A stretch of 64,000 bases of DNA from Euclidia mi (Eukaryota > Arthropoda > Insecta > Lepidoptera > Erebidae). Of the stretch, positions 10,243 to 20,389 are shown piece after piece (position 1 is the stretch's first letter; each line of letters begins with the position of its first letter). Where the stretch lies: positions 3,018,830 through 3,082,829 of the forward strand of contig OX123191.2 of the NCBI GenBank assembly GCA_944739405.2, in the 5' to 3' direction. Below the pieces are notes generated by a model. The model was not told the DNA's origin. It was given only the letters and a program-made list of their open reading frames with translations, and made no database searches. Position numbers and translations under genes: made by a program.

Positions 10243-10343
10243 AATAAATTATTGTGTTTGATGACCGGATAGTTCGTCGTGTAGACATCAGAAGTCCTTG
10301 GCAACGGTAGTGATGACAGCTTGGCATGACACCGGCCGTCACA

Positions 10344-11338
10344 ATATTCACTACCCCAGAGTGTAAAACATCCTTAGCAAGCCTAGTTTTTAACCATGTA
10401 CAAGGTAACCATGCCAAAATACTTTTGTTGTATCATTAAAGAAGTGCCAAATAAAAAAAGGAAAAATATGACATTTTATTTTAGAAGTAAGAACATTTAA
10501 GAATGTTCTACGTATGACGTAAGCGTCATTATCTAACTAACAGACAACGTACAGCCAAAGCTATTGTGCGCGAGAAACTGCAGTTTGGCTTGTATGCTCC
10601 TTGAGAAGCGTAAGGGTGTACTTAGACGGTATTTTGTCGAAATTGCTACGGGATCGGGCAGAAACCGTAGTATCTGCTTACCCCTCCGGGAAACAGGCGT
10701 CAGTTTATGTATGTAAGTACAATTGTACAGCCTCATCAAAAAATCTCGAAGTACCATCATCGATCACAACAGAATACACCGTCTTGTAATAGCTCCGGCT
10801 CTCCTTACTGAATAATTTATCAGGAGCCAATTAATTATGCAAGTGGAGAACATAAGTAGCTCATTACCGCGATTTCAAGTGGTGGGTTAATTGATCACAT
10901 CCCTTATTATTATGAATTCTATTCGTGAGATATGTGAAGCGTATTTGGTGAATTTGTTGGTGGGTGTGTTATGATGGTTCCGAGGAAAAAGACACATCTA
11001 GACGGGACACGCACGAAGTAGGGTTCCGTTATAAATTAATAGGAGAAATAGGTATCCAGCGAAAAAAAATATTGTGCATTGCCCCGCGCTTTCACCGTCC
11101 TGCTGATTCTTAGTGCTTAGCGTAATTAGGAGTGCTTTGCAAAAGGACTGTTTGTTAGGATAAAACGATTAATCTGACAGTCCTATACACAATTTAAAAT
11201 AAAATAAATACCTTTGCATTTACGTGACCGGAAGGCGCCGTTAAGAAAAGTTTATTACCATGCCTAATTTTAGCCCTCAAAAATATAGTCTCTAAGTATA
11301 AACACGTTACGGTAAAATCTAGAGATACTGGTCACCGT
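10344..11338. other. Intergenic with degraded Helitron and LINE pieces
   Basis: About 10530-10640 resembles the Helitron at 22215-22420 ('cagacaacgtacagcc', 'ttggcttgtatgctccttg'). About 10655-10720 matches the LINE 3' end described at 26845 (VVSAYPSGKQA). The remainder shows nothing recognisable. Confidence 0.5.
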
Positions 11339-11470
11339 ATTTTTATGTAATAGGTGGCATGTGTCGAGCAGACCTATCTCCTGATGGTAAGCAATTACCG
11401 TCGCGTATTATTATGGGCACAACCAATACCAGAGAAGTCACCAATAACACTCTGCGTAGTCGTGTATCGG
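11339..11470 (-). repeat. Dispersed lepidopteran repeat ('cctgatggtaagcaattaccg' type)
   Basis: Contains 'ctgatggtaagcaattaccg' followed by 'gagaagtcacc', the same layout as 22785-22935 and 28198-28310. On the minus strand this is a short element ending in an A-rich tail. It is very common in Lepidoptera in my experience; whether it is a SINE or a LINE 3' end is not decidable here. Confidence 0.5.
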
Positions 11471-12060
11471 TGTTTACTAGCCCATCAGAAGAACCAACAC
11501 TAATGAGTATTTTTTAACAAAGTTCATGCATTTTGTGGTGACACAAATTACGGTATTGTTGACAATGACCCTCTAAAGTGACATTACAGAGATGCAATCT
11601 TAGAAAGTTGCAAATTTTTAATTAATTAGTCACTGCGGATGCAATTAGGACGGAGTAACTTTCGGAGAGCTTCGAGTCAGCTTTACGGGGTTCCGTATGG
11701 TAAATGATAAAGATTGTGAATACTGTTACGCGATTGTGGGATTATGTGTGGATTATATGTTGCCTCCTGTGAGATAATACTGATATGATCAAGAGCAGTG
11801 CTTGTCTGTTGCGTGTGTGTCGTGCGTACAGCATAATATTTGTAAACGCTTAGTAGGTGCATTTTAATTAAATTGACGACAAGACCTCTTAGAGCTTTAT
11901 AACACTGATAGTCAATGTTTTCGAACGTTTTATTGGAAATATTGTTATTTCACATACAATATTTTTGAGTTCCAAATTATAATACCCTATGACATACACA
12001 CAACACTATTTGGTCCCAAACTAATTAGAACTTTTACTATGGGTAAACATACATAATTAT
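11471..12060. other. Intergenic, nothing recognised
   Basis: AT-rich sequence without coding signal. A 'ggggttccgtatggtaaatg' piece near 11690 resembles a short motif at 11010 and 21370, possibly from one old repeat family. Confidence 0.45.
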
Positions 12061-12061
12061 T

Positions 12062-12200
12062 TACTTAATACATATACATACCCAGACATAGAAACGCCTA
12101 GGCCAAGAGAAACATCCATGTCCACGCACAGAAATGTTTGACTTGAGTGGGAATGGAACCCGCGACCTTCGGCGTAGCAGTCGCTTACAATTCTAATTTT
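12062..12200 (-). repeat. tRNA-derived SINE (type delta)
   Basis: The minus strand reads 'gcgactgctacgccgaagg' and then 'tcgcgggttccattcccac' (B box), followed by 'aagtcaaacatttctgtgcg' and a 'tatgtatatg' tail. The same head and 'ttggatgttta/gtttc' body occur at 56648-56765. Identity to a tRNA gene is only partial. Confidence 0.6.
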
Positions 12201-12682
12201 AATTTCTGACCATTTTATAAACTTAATAAGGTTCGTAAAAGTAACAAATCCTCCTTTACATAATACTGCGAAATTGTCCATGTCGTTTCAGACAGTCCTA
12301 GAAACTAAAGACACTGTCCCTTTCGAGCCGGACTATATACGTAACCTCAGTGTAATTCTTTTGTTAAAGGACAATGTCTTTTTCTGCCTGCCAAATTGAC
12401 TGCCTGTGTCACACTCGCTTTACATAAATTAAAAGAAAGAGTATCGAAGCCCGGATTAAGTAACATCCGACTTTTTTTGCAGGAATTAAGTCCAGCACTC
12501 ATCTCATTAAGAGCAATTAGTTAACAATTTGTAGCAACATGGTCAGTTAAACTCTGAAAGCATATGAACTTCCTTTTAATCTATATTTATCAATGCTTTA
12601 TTTACAAAAAGTGGGCTTAAAATTAGTCTATCTTAGAGTGATGCAGAATGAGATTATTAGAGGCAAGAATTAACCGTATTGT

Positions 12683-12940
12683 ATATAGTCTCACGCCTGT
12701 ATCCGCAAAGGGGTACACAGAGGTGTAAAAATTACCCCCACATTTCGCCATGAATTTTCAGGTCCCACGTAATAGAGGGCGAGCCTATTCCCGTTACCGG
12801 GCACATCACCAGACTCCGGGCTGCTACTGAGTATTCGGAAAAATCCTGTAACACTTTTGCCCGACCCGGGAATCGAACCCGGGACCTCCGATCAGCACTC
12901 GCATACGCTATCCACTGGACCACGGAGGCAGTCAACCAAG
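12683..12940 (-). mobile_element. tRNA-derived SINE (type beta), near full length
   Basis: The minus strand starts 'gactgcctccgtggtccagt' (A-box region) and continues to 'tcccgggttcgattcccggg' (B box). A body with 'gtgcccggtaacggg', 'cacgtgggacc'-like and 'ctgtgtacccctttgcggat' follows, ending 'gcgtgagact'. A 12-bp duplication with one mismatch flanks it ('taaccgtattgt' 12671-12682, 'taacagtattgt' 12941-12952). Other copies are listed below. Confidence 0.8.
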
Positions 12941-13114
12941 TAACAGTATTGTGTGTTGTAATTAAAATGTAATAGTGAATTAATCATATTGTGCATAATT
13001 ACAACATTGCAAATAAAACCAAAGATTTATTATAGACTAGACTAGTACACATAAGAATATAATACATAACATAACTTCACACGTTCAGTCGCTAAGGGGT
13101 TGAGCAATTTAAGG

Positions 13115-13206
13115 GGCAGAGTTGTACAGTACACACCCACACTTCGCCAGTTTTGTTTCGATCCCAATGTAATAAGGGGCCAGCCTATTGCCATCTACCG
13201 GGCAGA
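13115..13206 (-). repeat. SINE type beta, 3' body fragment
   Basis: Matches the middle of type beta ('cacccacacttcgccag', 'taataaggggccagcctatt', 'accgggca') without the tRNA-like head. Confidence 0.6.
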
Positions 13207-13364
13207 ATATAATACATGAACATATAATTAGCTATTAGCTTTCACTTTTCTTTCTTTATAAAAAAACATATAGTGCGCTATAAATCTTGTATCAGTGGAT
13301 TATACGGAAATTCAATATACGGACACAAAGTGCAACCAGACATGGGAACAACAATTTTGATCAC

Positions 13365-13462
13365 ACAATATAGTATTGTCTCTTGTGGGAGTCGAACCCA
13401 CTACACTTAGCGTTATGCTAAGCAGCAAGGCGATCACCTAAACCAATCCACCAAAGCCTTAG
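13365..13462 (-). repeat. tRNA-derived SINE (type alpha)
   Basis: Best preserved alpha head. The minus strand reads 'ggattggtttaggtgatcgc', then 'agtgggttcgactcccacaa' with a good T-arm (GTGGGTTCGACTCCCAC). The downstream body includes 'ttgttcccatgtctggttg'. It lacks a complete cloverleaf. Confidence 0.65.
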
Positions 13463-13914
13463 AAAGTTCATATAAAATAGACTCAAATGAATAAACAACA
13501 AATACTGCTATCAGTGTAACAGTGGATTAAGAACATCGCGTTCAAACTACGGTAATAGGTTAAAAAGGACAGATAAGCCACAGCGGTAAAAACAATTTTA
13601 TTCAAAGTTTTTAAAGGAACGATTCATTTTCTAATATTTTCCTTCAACCTTGTTATCTTAGAGCGGCGTGTCTAGAATTCCCACCTGGGACATTTTCTGT
13701 CAAGTAATGAGCTTCAGGAAGGATTTGCATTCCGTCTCTAGACGTACAGGCTATACGGAGACGACTAAGTGCAATGTATCGGTATATCGGTCATGAAACA
13801 TGGGCACGGAATGAAATAACATTTCTATGTACATTATTTCAGTTTTGTCAGAATTAATTATCAACGAACGAGGCTCTGGCAAACAAAATGTCCCAATAAG
13901 CGGCAAAGGGCTCG

Positions 13915-14016
13915 CCACCTTATTACGTGGGATCAAAACACTGGCGAAAAGTGGGCGTTTAATATGCCTCTGCCTACCCCTTCGGGGAAACAGGCGTGAG
14001 TCTATGTATGTATGTA
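13915..14016 (+). repeat. SINE type beta, 3' fragment
   Basis: Contains 'ttattacgtgggatc', 'ggcgaaaagtgggcg' and 'tctgcctaccccttcgggga', ending in 'tatgtatgtatg', the 3' part of type beta with its TATG tail. Confidence 0.65.
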
Positions 14017-14159
14017 ATTACCAAGCTACTTATAAACATGTTAACTGACAAAATTACTAGATAGATAAATTAATGCTACCATCGCTTTTGCAATTCGTGA
14101 GAAAAATCGGGTTACACATTATTAGTAAATTTAATTATTTTATTTTATTTACATATATA

Positions 14160-14412
14160 CATAGTCTCACGCCTATAACCCCGAAGAGGTAGGCAGAGGT
14201 GTATTTCTACACCCACTTTTCGCCAGATATACTTTAGTCCCACGTAATAAGGGGCGAGCCTATTGCCGTACCGGGCACATTTCCAGACTCCGTGCTGCTA
14301 CTGAGAATTTCGTGACAGAAAAACCCAATAACACTGCCCGACCAGGAATAGAACCCGGGACCTCCCGATCCCACACGCACATTTATGACGCGAGACCAAC
14401 GAGGCAGTCGTA
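14160..14412 (-). mobile_element. tRNA-derived SINE (type beta), diverged head
   Basis: The minus strand starts 'gactgcctcgttggtctcgc' and has the B box 'cccgggttctattcctggtc'. The full beta body then ends 'ggcgtgagactatgtatata'. The central part of the head differs from the other beta copies, suggesting a subfamily with another tRNA ancestor. Confidence 0.75.
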
Positions 14413-14449
14413 TAGGGTTTGATGTCAAGTTTTCCGTCTCTACGCAAAG

Positions 14450-14580
14450 ATGGTATGTGCATCGTGTTATCCCTTAGTCGCCTCTTACGACACCCACGGG
14501 AAGATAGGGGGTGGTGACACTTGTATTCTATGCCGTCAACCAGACGGTCATTCACGGTATTTCACCTTAAAAATATTTTA
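14450..14580. repeat. Dispersed repeat ('cctcttacgacacccacggg' type)
   Basis: 'ccttagtcgcctcttacgac' followed by 'acccacgggaagat' is a phrase repeated at 31580-31625. I recognise it as a frequent lepidopteran dispersed repeat, probably a LINE 3' end; exact family unknown. Confidence 0.45.
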
Positions 14581-15057
14581 CTTGCTACCACCCCATGTTC
14601 CTCGGCGCTCCGGATTGGCTGCTCAGTTCACCATAAAGACGGGCTATTCCTGGCAGCTGATTCTTTATTTGCTATGGGTTTTGCATTGATACCCATGTAG
14701 TTAAAGAGGATCTTATAATACCAGGATAAGCAGTTCTTCAGACACCGGGTTAAGCTACCTTCTAGGTCTTTGTCCTATTTGTCACATACCATCCATTTTG
14801 TCATTTTCCTGCGTGCTATATGAGAAAACTAGTGTAAAATCTATGTGAATACCTGGAAATACGATATTAAACTGAGATGAATGAAGAACTGCAAATACTT
14901 TACGAGTAAGACCGACCGAAAAGGTGGTTCAAGATAATTGAAAAAATATTAAATCTAGAATCTATGTTCCTAAAATATAACTTCGAGAACTAAGCACTCA
15001 ACTTGTTAGCTAGATTTCAAGTAATCTAAGAACTATTGGGTTTACGTAAATAGACAA
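14581..15057. other. Intergenic, nothing recognised
   Basis: No coding signal, repeat or RNA gene seen. Confidence 0.5.
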
Positions 15058-15399
15058 AGGCCCACTTGCGTAACGTTTGACTTAAGTCACTCCTTAATTT
15101 AAATTTTTTGAACAGAATTAACAGCATAAAATAATTTAACTTAAAAGTATTTAGCGTCCTCTTGCACAACGACAACAACGCTTAGATTTAGTTAAACATT
15201 TTATGAGGTCGGTAAAGTAGTTTCTACGTTTTGTTTCATGGCATGAAGCCTTTTTGTTACGATTTTAACAATGTTATGCGTATGGTTTCGCATAAAACCT
15301 TAGACTATATATACTTTGAGCATAAAACAAAACGCATTGTCGTCGCCTAGCAACGAAATGACAATTGACAAATAATAACTAGAAACTTTTAAGCATTAA

Positions 15400-16213
15400 C
15401 CGTAGAACCTTACATGGGGTGCAGGTGCACCCAACACCAATTTGTTTTCTAAATATCTCAATTTCTTTAATATCCACGAATTCGCGCGTCGGATTATTTT
15501 AGTTTGGTGTCAACCGCTCGCGTTACGTCAATACCGTGACGAGGGACCGCGTTGTGTGGTCGCCTGTATAAGTGCTGTGGGGTACGCCAGTACCCCAGTG
15601 TAGTAAAATTGTAAGATTATTTATTTATTACGATTGATGCTTTTATATGTAATAAGTCATTAAATTTGATTATTTATTAAAACAATAGTCTTATATGAAT
15701 TAAATATAGATATTATGAAGGTAAAACTCAATGAAGTTTATTTATTTTGTTTCGGATGGCTGTCAGAGGTTTGAATTACGAAGAAATAAGCTCTATTCTA
15801 GACCACAAATCTGGCGAGGAAGAAATAGAAGTTGGGACCAGTTGTAATTCTTGGGTTCTTTACAAGTGTTCAAGATCAAATAATAAGCCAAATATAAAGT
15901 TTCAGCAGACAGTTTTGAAATTAGGTTTGGAACTGATACATGAACATTTGGAGGACCGTCACCGGATGCCAACTTAGTCTTTTGCAGTGATCCTCAAAAA
16001 AGGACCAAATCCTACAAACGTGTTGCTCAAACTATATTTAACTTTGTGTAATAAGGCTGATTTGTGATCTCAAGTTACCGATTCTGTTTAGTAAAACGTA
16101 TTTTCATGAATTGTTTTTTTTTTATTTTAAGGATTACAGTCATTTTAGTATGGGGTGTTCCAGCACCCCAGTGTAGGAATAACATGTGCGCCAAATAGTG
16201 TAGGATTCTAGGG
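15400..16213 (+). mobile_element. piggyBac-like non-autonomous element, left arm
   Basis: TTAA flanks both sides (15396-15399 and 16214-16217). The ends are inverted: CCGTAGAACCTTACA on the left, and CCCTAGAATCCTACAC read inward from the right. TTAA targets and CCCTAGAA-type ends are the hallmark of piggyBac transposons. Three 20-bp hairpin sequences lie inside at 15415, 15578 and 16151. No intact transposase is present. Confidence 0.65.
15747..15977 (+). CDS. Unrecognised short open frame in the piggyBac-like element
   Basis: A frame of 76 codons, with a mirror copy at 16989-17174. Residues 31-69 are the same in both copies as far as I can see, and the first 30 differ at five positions. It has no domain I recognise: a basic/polar N-terminus, LNYEEISSILDHK, then SNNKPNIKFQQTVLKLG. 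The composition is protein-like, but conservation between palindrome arms only shows common origin, not selection. It may be a remnant of a transposase or an unrelated captured exon. Confidence 0.25.
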   Translation: MFRMAVRGLNYEEISSILDHKSGEEEIEVGTSCNSWVLYKCSRSNNKPNIKFQQTVLKLGLELIHEHLEDRHRMPT

Positions 16214-16247
16214 TTAACAATAACGCAAGTAGGTACATTGTTATCAG

Positions 16248-16330
16248 TAATATCATCATCATCATCATCATGTCAGCCTAGGGACGTCCACTGCTGGACA
16301 TAGGCCTCCCCCTGCTGCGTCGTCCGGTCC
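16248..16330 (-). repeat. RTE LINE 3' tail fragment, left arm
   Basis: (ATC)n followed by 'ctagggacgtccactgctgg' and 'acataggcctccccctgc'. On the minus strand this is the usual end of lepidopteran RTE elements running into a (TGA)n tail. The mirror copy is at 16725-16802. Confidence 0.65.
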
Positions 16331-16724
16331 AGTTATATAATTATTGATAATTTTCGTCGCTAATGACAAGATGCCAACATCAGTGTGACAGTTCGTAAAT
16401 GAAATTAGCCACTAAACAGCCGATTTTCGGTGATTAATTTTGACAGTACTTAAATCATATTACTCGACAAATTTTTCGTTGTGCAAGACGCTAGTGGTGT
16501 TTAATATTTTTTTCTCGTTAAATACATCTTTGCATTTAACGAGAAAAAAGGTATTAAACACCACTAGCGTCTTGCACAACGAAAAATTTGTCGAGTAATA
16601 TGATTTAAGAACTGTCAAAACTAATTACCGAAAATCGGCTGTTTAGTGGCTAATTTCATTTAAGAACTGTCAGACTGATGTTGGCATCTTGTCATTAGCG
16701 ACGATAATTATCTATAATTATATA

Positions 16725-16802
16725 ACTGGACCGGACGACGCAGCAGGGGGAGGCCTATGTCCAGCAGTGGACGTCTCTAGGCTGACATGATAATGATGAT
16801 AT
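16725..16802 (+). repeat. RTE LINE 3' tail fragment, right arm
   Basis: Inverse copy of 16248-16330 with a shorter '(atg)n'-like tail. Part of the palindrome. Confidence 0.65.
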
Positions 16803-16838
16803 AACTGATAACAATGTACCTACTTGTGTTATTGTTAA

Positions 16839-17530
16839 CCCTAGAATCCTACACTATTTGGCGCACATGTTATTCCTACACTGGGGTGCTGGAACACCCC
16901 ATACTAAAATGACTGTAATCCTTAAAATAAAAACAAACAATTCATGAAAAAACATCCGGTGAGGGATCTCCAAATGTTCATGTATCAGCTCCAAACCTAA
17001 TTTCAAAACTGTCTGCTGAAACTTTATATTTGGCTTATTATTTGATCTTGAACACTTGTAAAGAACCCAGGAATTACAACTGGTCCCAACTTCTATATTT
17101 TCCTTGCCAGGTTTGTGGTCTAGAATAGAGCTTATCTTTTCGTAATTCAAACTTCTGACAGCCATCCGAAACAAAATAAATAAACTTTATTGAATTTTAC
17201 CTTCATAATATCAAAAAATATCTTTATTTAATTCATATAAGACTATTGTTTCAATATGTAATCAAATTTAATAACTTATTATATATAAATGCATCAATCG
17301 TAATAAATAAATAATCTTACGATTTTACTACACTGGGGTACTGGCGTACCCCATAGCACTTATACAGGCGACCACACAACGCGGCCCTCGTCACGGTATT
17401 GACGTAACGCGAGCGGTTTACACCAAACTAACATACTCCGACGCGCGAATTCGTGGATATTAAAGAAATTGAGATATTTAGAAAACAAATCGGTATGGGG
17501 TGCACCAGCACCCCATGCAGGGTTTTAGGG
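16839..17530 (-). mobile_element. piggyBac-like element, right arm
   Basis: Mirror copy of 15400-16213. TTAA is intact at 16835-16838, while the other flank has decayed to TTAG (17531-17534). About 125 bp of the interior is missing relative to the left copy. The three 20-bp hairpin sequences are at 16882, 17334 and 17496. Confidence 0.65.
16854..17174 (-). CDS. Mirror copy of the unrecognised frame
   Basis: A frame of 106 codons. Its N-terminal 69 residues match 15747-15953. The C-terminus differs because the internal deletion brings later sequence into frame (ending WGVPAPQCRNNMCAK, read through a 20-bp hairpin and the element's end). A functional protein is unlikely. Confidence 0.2.
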   Translation of the reverse strand: MFRMAVRSLNYEKISSILDHKPGKENIEVGTSCNSWVLYKCSRSNNKPNIKFQQTVLKLGLELIHEHLEIPHRMFFHELFVFILRITVILVWGVPAPQCRNNMCAK

Positions 17531-17872
17531 TTAGTGCTCAAAAGTTTCTAGTTATTATTTGTCAATTGTCATTTCGTTGCTAGGCGACAACAATGCGTTT
17601 TGTTTTATGCTCAAAGTACATATAGTCTAAGGTTTTATGCGAAACCATACGCATAACATCGTTAAAATCGTAACAAAAAGGCTTCATGCCATGAAACAAA
17701 ACGTAGAAACTACTTTACCGACCTCATAAAATGTTTAACTAAATCCAGGCGTTGTTGTCGTTGTGCAAGAGGACGCTAAATACTTTTAACTTAAATTATT
17801 TTATGCGGTTAATTCTGTTCAACATATTTAAATTAAGGAGTGACTTAAATCAAACGTTACGCAAGTGGGCCT

Positions 17873-18893
17873 AAGTGTCTTAATGATAATTAGAATAGGT
17901 TTCGAACTCCAGTCTTACTAAAATACGACTAGGCGAACTATTTGTAATGAAGATAGATGATAATCTAGGAATTTACGGAAAAATACACCAGTATAATTGC
18001 AAGGCTAGTTTCTGTATTACAGTTGTTTCTACTCTAGTTTACTTATTTTAGTCTTTTTGTATAAGAAGTACTGAGGACAGTTTTATTCAGTACGGCACCT
18101 AGCTCTTCAAGCAATATAGCTTTCTATTAAGGCCTTGTAAGGCCTGGGTATTTGATTTACTTTTTAAAGGAATTGACTTGACATAAAAATTCCCATCACA
18201 ACTTGTAAGTTGTGATGGGAATTTGTATGTCAATTCAATTCAAATATATTTTGTTTGGAAAGTGTCACCTAAAGACCTCAAAATAAAATGCATCTAGGTT
18301 AAGCTGGATAATTGAGCTATAAAAATAACCTTATCTAACGACATTATGAGTAAGTAATATTACAGTTGAAACAGCCAAAACTCTTTACATTCCTGACTAA
18401 ATTCCGAAACCGTAGAGTCCAATCTCTAACGGAGTCACACGTCCAAGAAAACCGTAGTTACTCCTCACATTGTTATTAATGTTTGAAACACTGACATCGC
18501 AACATTTTCCGCAAAATAGTTCCACGAGCGAGTGCTACCATTTTTTATCCAATCACTGACACCTTTGGGTACATTTAACTATGGGGAAGAACCGTTTATA
18601 CTGACAGGTAACAAATCGGAACATAGCTCGTGCTTTGTTGTGGCTCTATGTGTTAACAATAAAGGATTAATTAATCACGACTTGTTAACCGATTGCCACT
18701 TCATATGCATGTTTCGTATAAACTTTTTTCGTGAAGGATCATTTTGTAGTAAGTAGGTCGAATAACATTTGTTACTGTGATGGGTGATATTTTTTAAAGG
18801 TTTCGATTGAAGTGGTAGTTTTGTTGCAGCAAATGATAACTGAATAATGTTAAATGCGTGATATTCAACTGTATTATATTAATAGTAATGTAT
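17873..18893. other. Intergenic with one short palindrome
   Basis: No gene seen. A near-perfect palindrome lies at 18181-18230 (23-bp arms, 4-bp centre). The rest is unassigned AT-rich sequence. Confidence 0.5.
18181..18230. repeat. Short palindrome
   Basis: Arms 'acataaaaattcccatcaca' + 'act' and their inverse, with one mismatch ('aaaaatt' against 'aatttgt') around 'tgta'. Possibly a tiny MITE or a cruciform-forming site. Confidence 0.7.
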
Positions 18894-18899
18894 AAAAAA

Positions 18900-19055
18900 A
18901 TAAATTTTCTATTGCCGTTACCGGGCACATTATCAGACTCCATGCTGCTACTGAGAATTTGGGAAAATCCTGTAACACTTTGCCCGACCCGGGAATCGAA
19001 CCCGGGACCTCCGATCAGCAGTCGCATACGTTATCCACTGGACCACGGAGGCAGT
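18900..19055 (-). mobile_element. tRNA-derived SINE (type beta), 3'-truncated
   Basis: The head 'gcctccgtggtccagtggat' and B box 'cccgggttcgattcccgggt' are intact on the minus strand. The body stops at 'cccggtaacggcaat', lacking the usual 3' third. Confidence 0.75.
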
Positions 19056-19116
19056 TGACAAAGATTACATTTTCTCAACGAGCAAGCATTAAATTTTCTC
19101 TTATTTTTATTCATAA

Positions 19117-19323
19117 CTAGAGGACGCCAGCAGCCACGCCTGCAATTTTTTTAAATTTACCCGTTTTGGCCGATCCCGTGGGAATTTCGGGAAATCCCTC
19201 CTTAGTGCAACCCTACGGTCCCCAAGGAACATACATGCCAAATTTCATCTTCCTGCGCCCAATAGTTTCAGCTGTAGCGTGTCTGTCAGTCAGTCAGTAA
19301 CGCAAGGATTTTATATATTAAGA
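19117..19323 (-). mobile_element. Helitron-type MITE (minus-strand copy)
   Basis: On the minus strand it starts TCTTAATATATAAAATCC, contains 'acgctacagctgaaac' and 'catgtatgttccttgggg', and ends 'gctggcgtcctctag', i.e. TC...CTAG. It lies between A and T, as Helitrons do. It is the same family as 22215-22420. No Rep/helicase is encoded. Confidence 0.75.
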
Positions 19324-20330
19324 TATTGTAAATACGCAATGCTCAGTGTTTTGGCAGCCTCAGATATCATGTTACCACAATTTACTGTGAATAAAATCTT
19401 TATCAGAACTTGGCGATTTGATAGAGTCCCATGAGTTACCGTTCAAAGCTAGGTATACATTTATTTTAAGGAAAATATCAATTTTTTTACGTACCGTGTG
19501 ACCTACATCAAACAAAGAACTTAAATTTGGTAATAATGGTGTGCGTAATAGCAAAAGTTTAAAAGAAATAGCTACAGTTCTACAGGTAGAAAGTCACGAC
19601 CGTCAAAATATAGATATTTGTCGGTGTATGAATTATGCAATAAACTAATACATTTATTAAACCAAGAAATTACATCAAAATTGACCCAGTAAACAAATGT
19701 TTGAAGTTTCATAAAGAAGACCAAAAAAAATTCCTGACGATCACTAGATACCTAAAATGAAAATCATATTATAAAACTACGGTAACGGGAATATTTTACG
19801 TCACTCACGTAAAATATTCCCGTTACCGTTCACAAGCTTACCGAAGAGTTTCAACAAAACTTTTTATTACGCGTCTGCCAATTAAAAAACTTAGCTTAGC
19901 TAACTTAAAAGAAAATTGAAAACCCGTTTTAAAATTTAAGTCTATAGATTTGAGTGGTGATAGTTCCACTTGAAAGTTGCCAACTTTCCACTAAATCACC
20001 TCGTTAATCAACCGTTTAAGCTCGGCTTAAACTATAGTTTCAAATTACTCAAAGTTTGATCCAGTGCAGTGCCGCAGGGATTTTAGTTGAACTGAACGTT
20101 TTTTTATGACGATAAGGCCTATCACGATGTGCTGAAAACGCTTATTACGTAAAATTTGGCATGTTACTAAATTATCGATTAACAGATTAAAATTATGTAT
20201 TATTCTTTGTTTGGTGACAGCCAATACAAATTTCCATATAAGGCCGAGGGTAGCATAAAAGGTGAGTAAAGAACTCACACGAAGCAAATAGAATCAATGG
20301 TAGAAATGATAAACTGGACTTCGCATCCTA
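19324..20330. other. Intergenic with one perfect palindrome
   Basis: Unassigned, apart from the palindrome at 19779-19830. The open frames at 19372-19554 and 20045-20287 show no domain and I do not call them. Confidence 0.5.
19779..19830. repeat. Short perfect palindrome
   Basis: 'acggtaacgggaatatttta' + 'cgt' and its exact inverse around 'cactc'. Arms are 23 bp. Confidence 0.75.
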
Positions 20331-20389
20331 TTCCAACCCATCTGGCCGGCGTGATAGTAGATCAAAGGCTCCTATTGACTCACAACGCT

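Larger units (their letters stand above)
1902..10343 (-). mobile_element. Gypsy-type LTR retrotransposon (Gypsy-1), complete but inactivated
   Basis: Both LTRs begin TGTTACGG and end CCGTCACA. The 4-bp sequence 'atat' abuts both outer ends (1898-1901 and 10344-10347), fitting a Gypsy-type target duplication. In minus-strand order it holds LTR, primer binding site, gag, protease, reverse transcriptase, RNase H, integrase, polypurine tract, LTR; this order (RT before integrase) is the Gypsy/Metaviridae order. The open frames carry stops, frameshifts and altered catalytic residues, so this copy is dead. Two foreign non-LTR insertions sit in the right LTR and inflate it from about 850 bp to 2.65 kb. 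Confidence 0.93.
7693..10343 (-). repeat. Gypsy-1 right LTR (5' LTR), split by two insertions
   Basis: LTR segments are 7693-8176, 9241-9511 and 10253-10343. Removing the two insertions and their target duplications leaves about 847 bp, close to the 877 bp of the left copy. The identity of the pieces to 1902-2778 is plain by eye. The two LTRs differ at scattered bases and in the 'ctgcact' stretch, so the insertion is not recent. Confidence 0.9.
15058..17872. repeat. Large compound palindrome (arms about 1.34-1.47 kb)
   Basis: The left end reads aggcccacttgcgtaacg and the right end is its exact inverse (cgttacgcaagtgggcct). Pairing continues inward through both arms to a centre near 16528 ('ctcgttaaat' / 'atttaacgag' around a loop of about 10 bp). 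The left arm is longer because of a stretch of about 130 bp near 15955-16085 that is missing from the right arm. Each arm contains, at mirrored positions, an outer unique block, a piggyBac-like insertion, an RTE tail and an inner unique block. No convincing target duplication lies outside the ends. Confidence 0.92.

Noticed and set aside
12849..12932. tRNA gene on the minus strand (and similar at 18960-19055, 20428-20502, 45672-45750)
   Set aside because: A and B boxes are good, but acceptor stems do not pair, the same downstream body follows each copy, and insertion duplications flank some. They are SINE heads.
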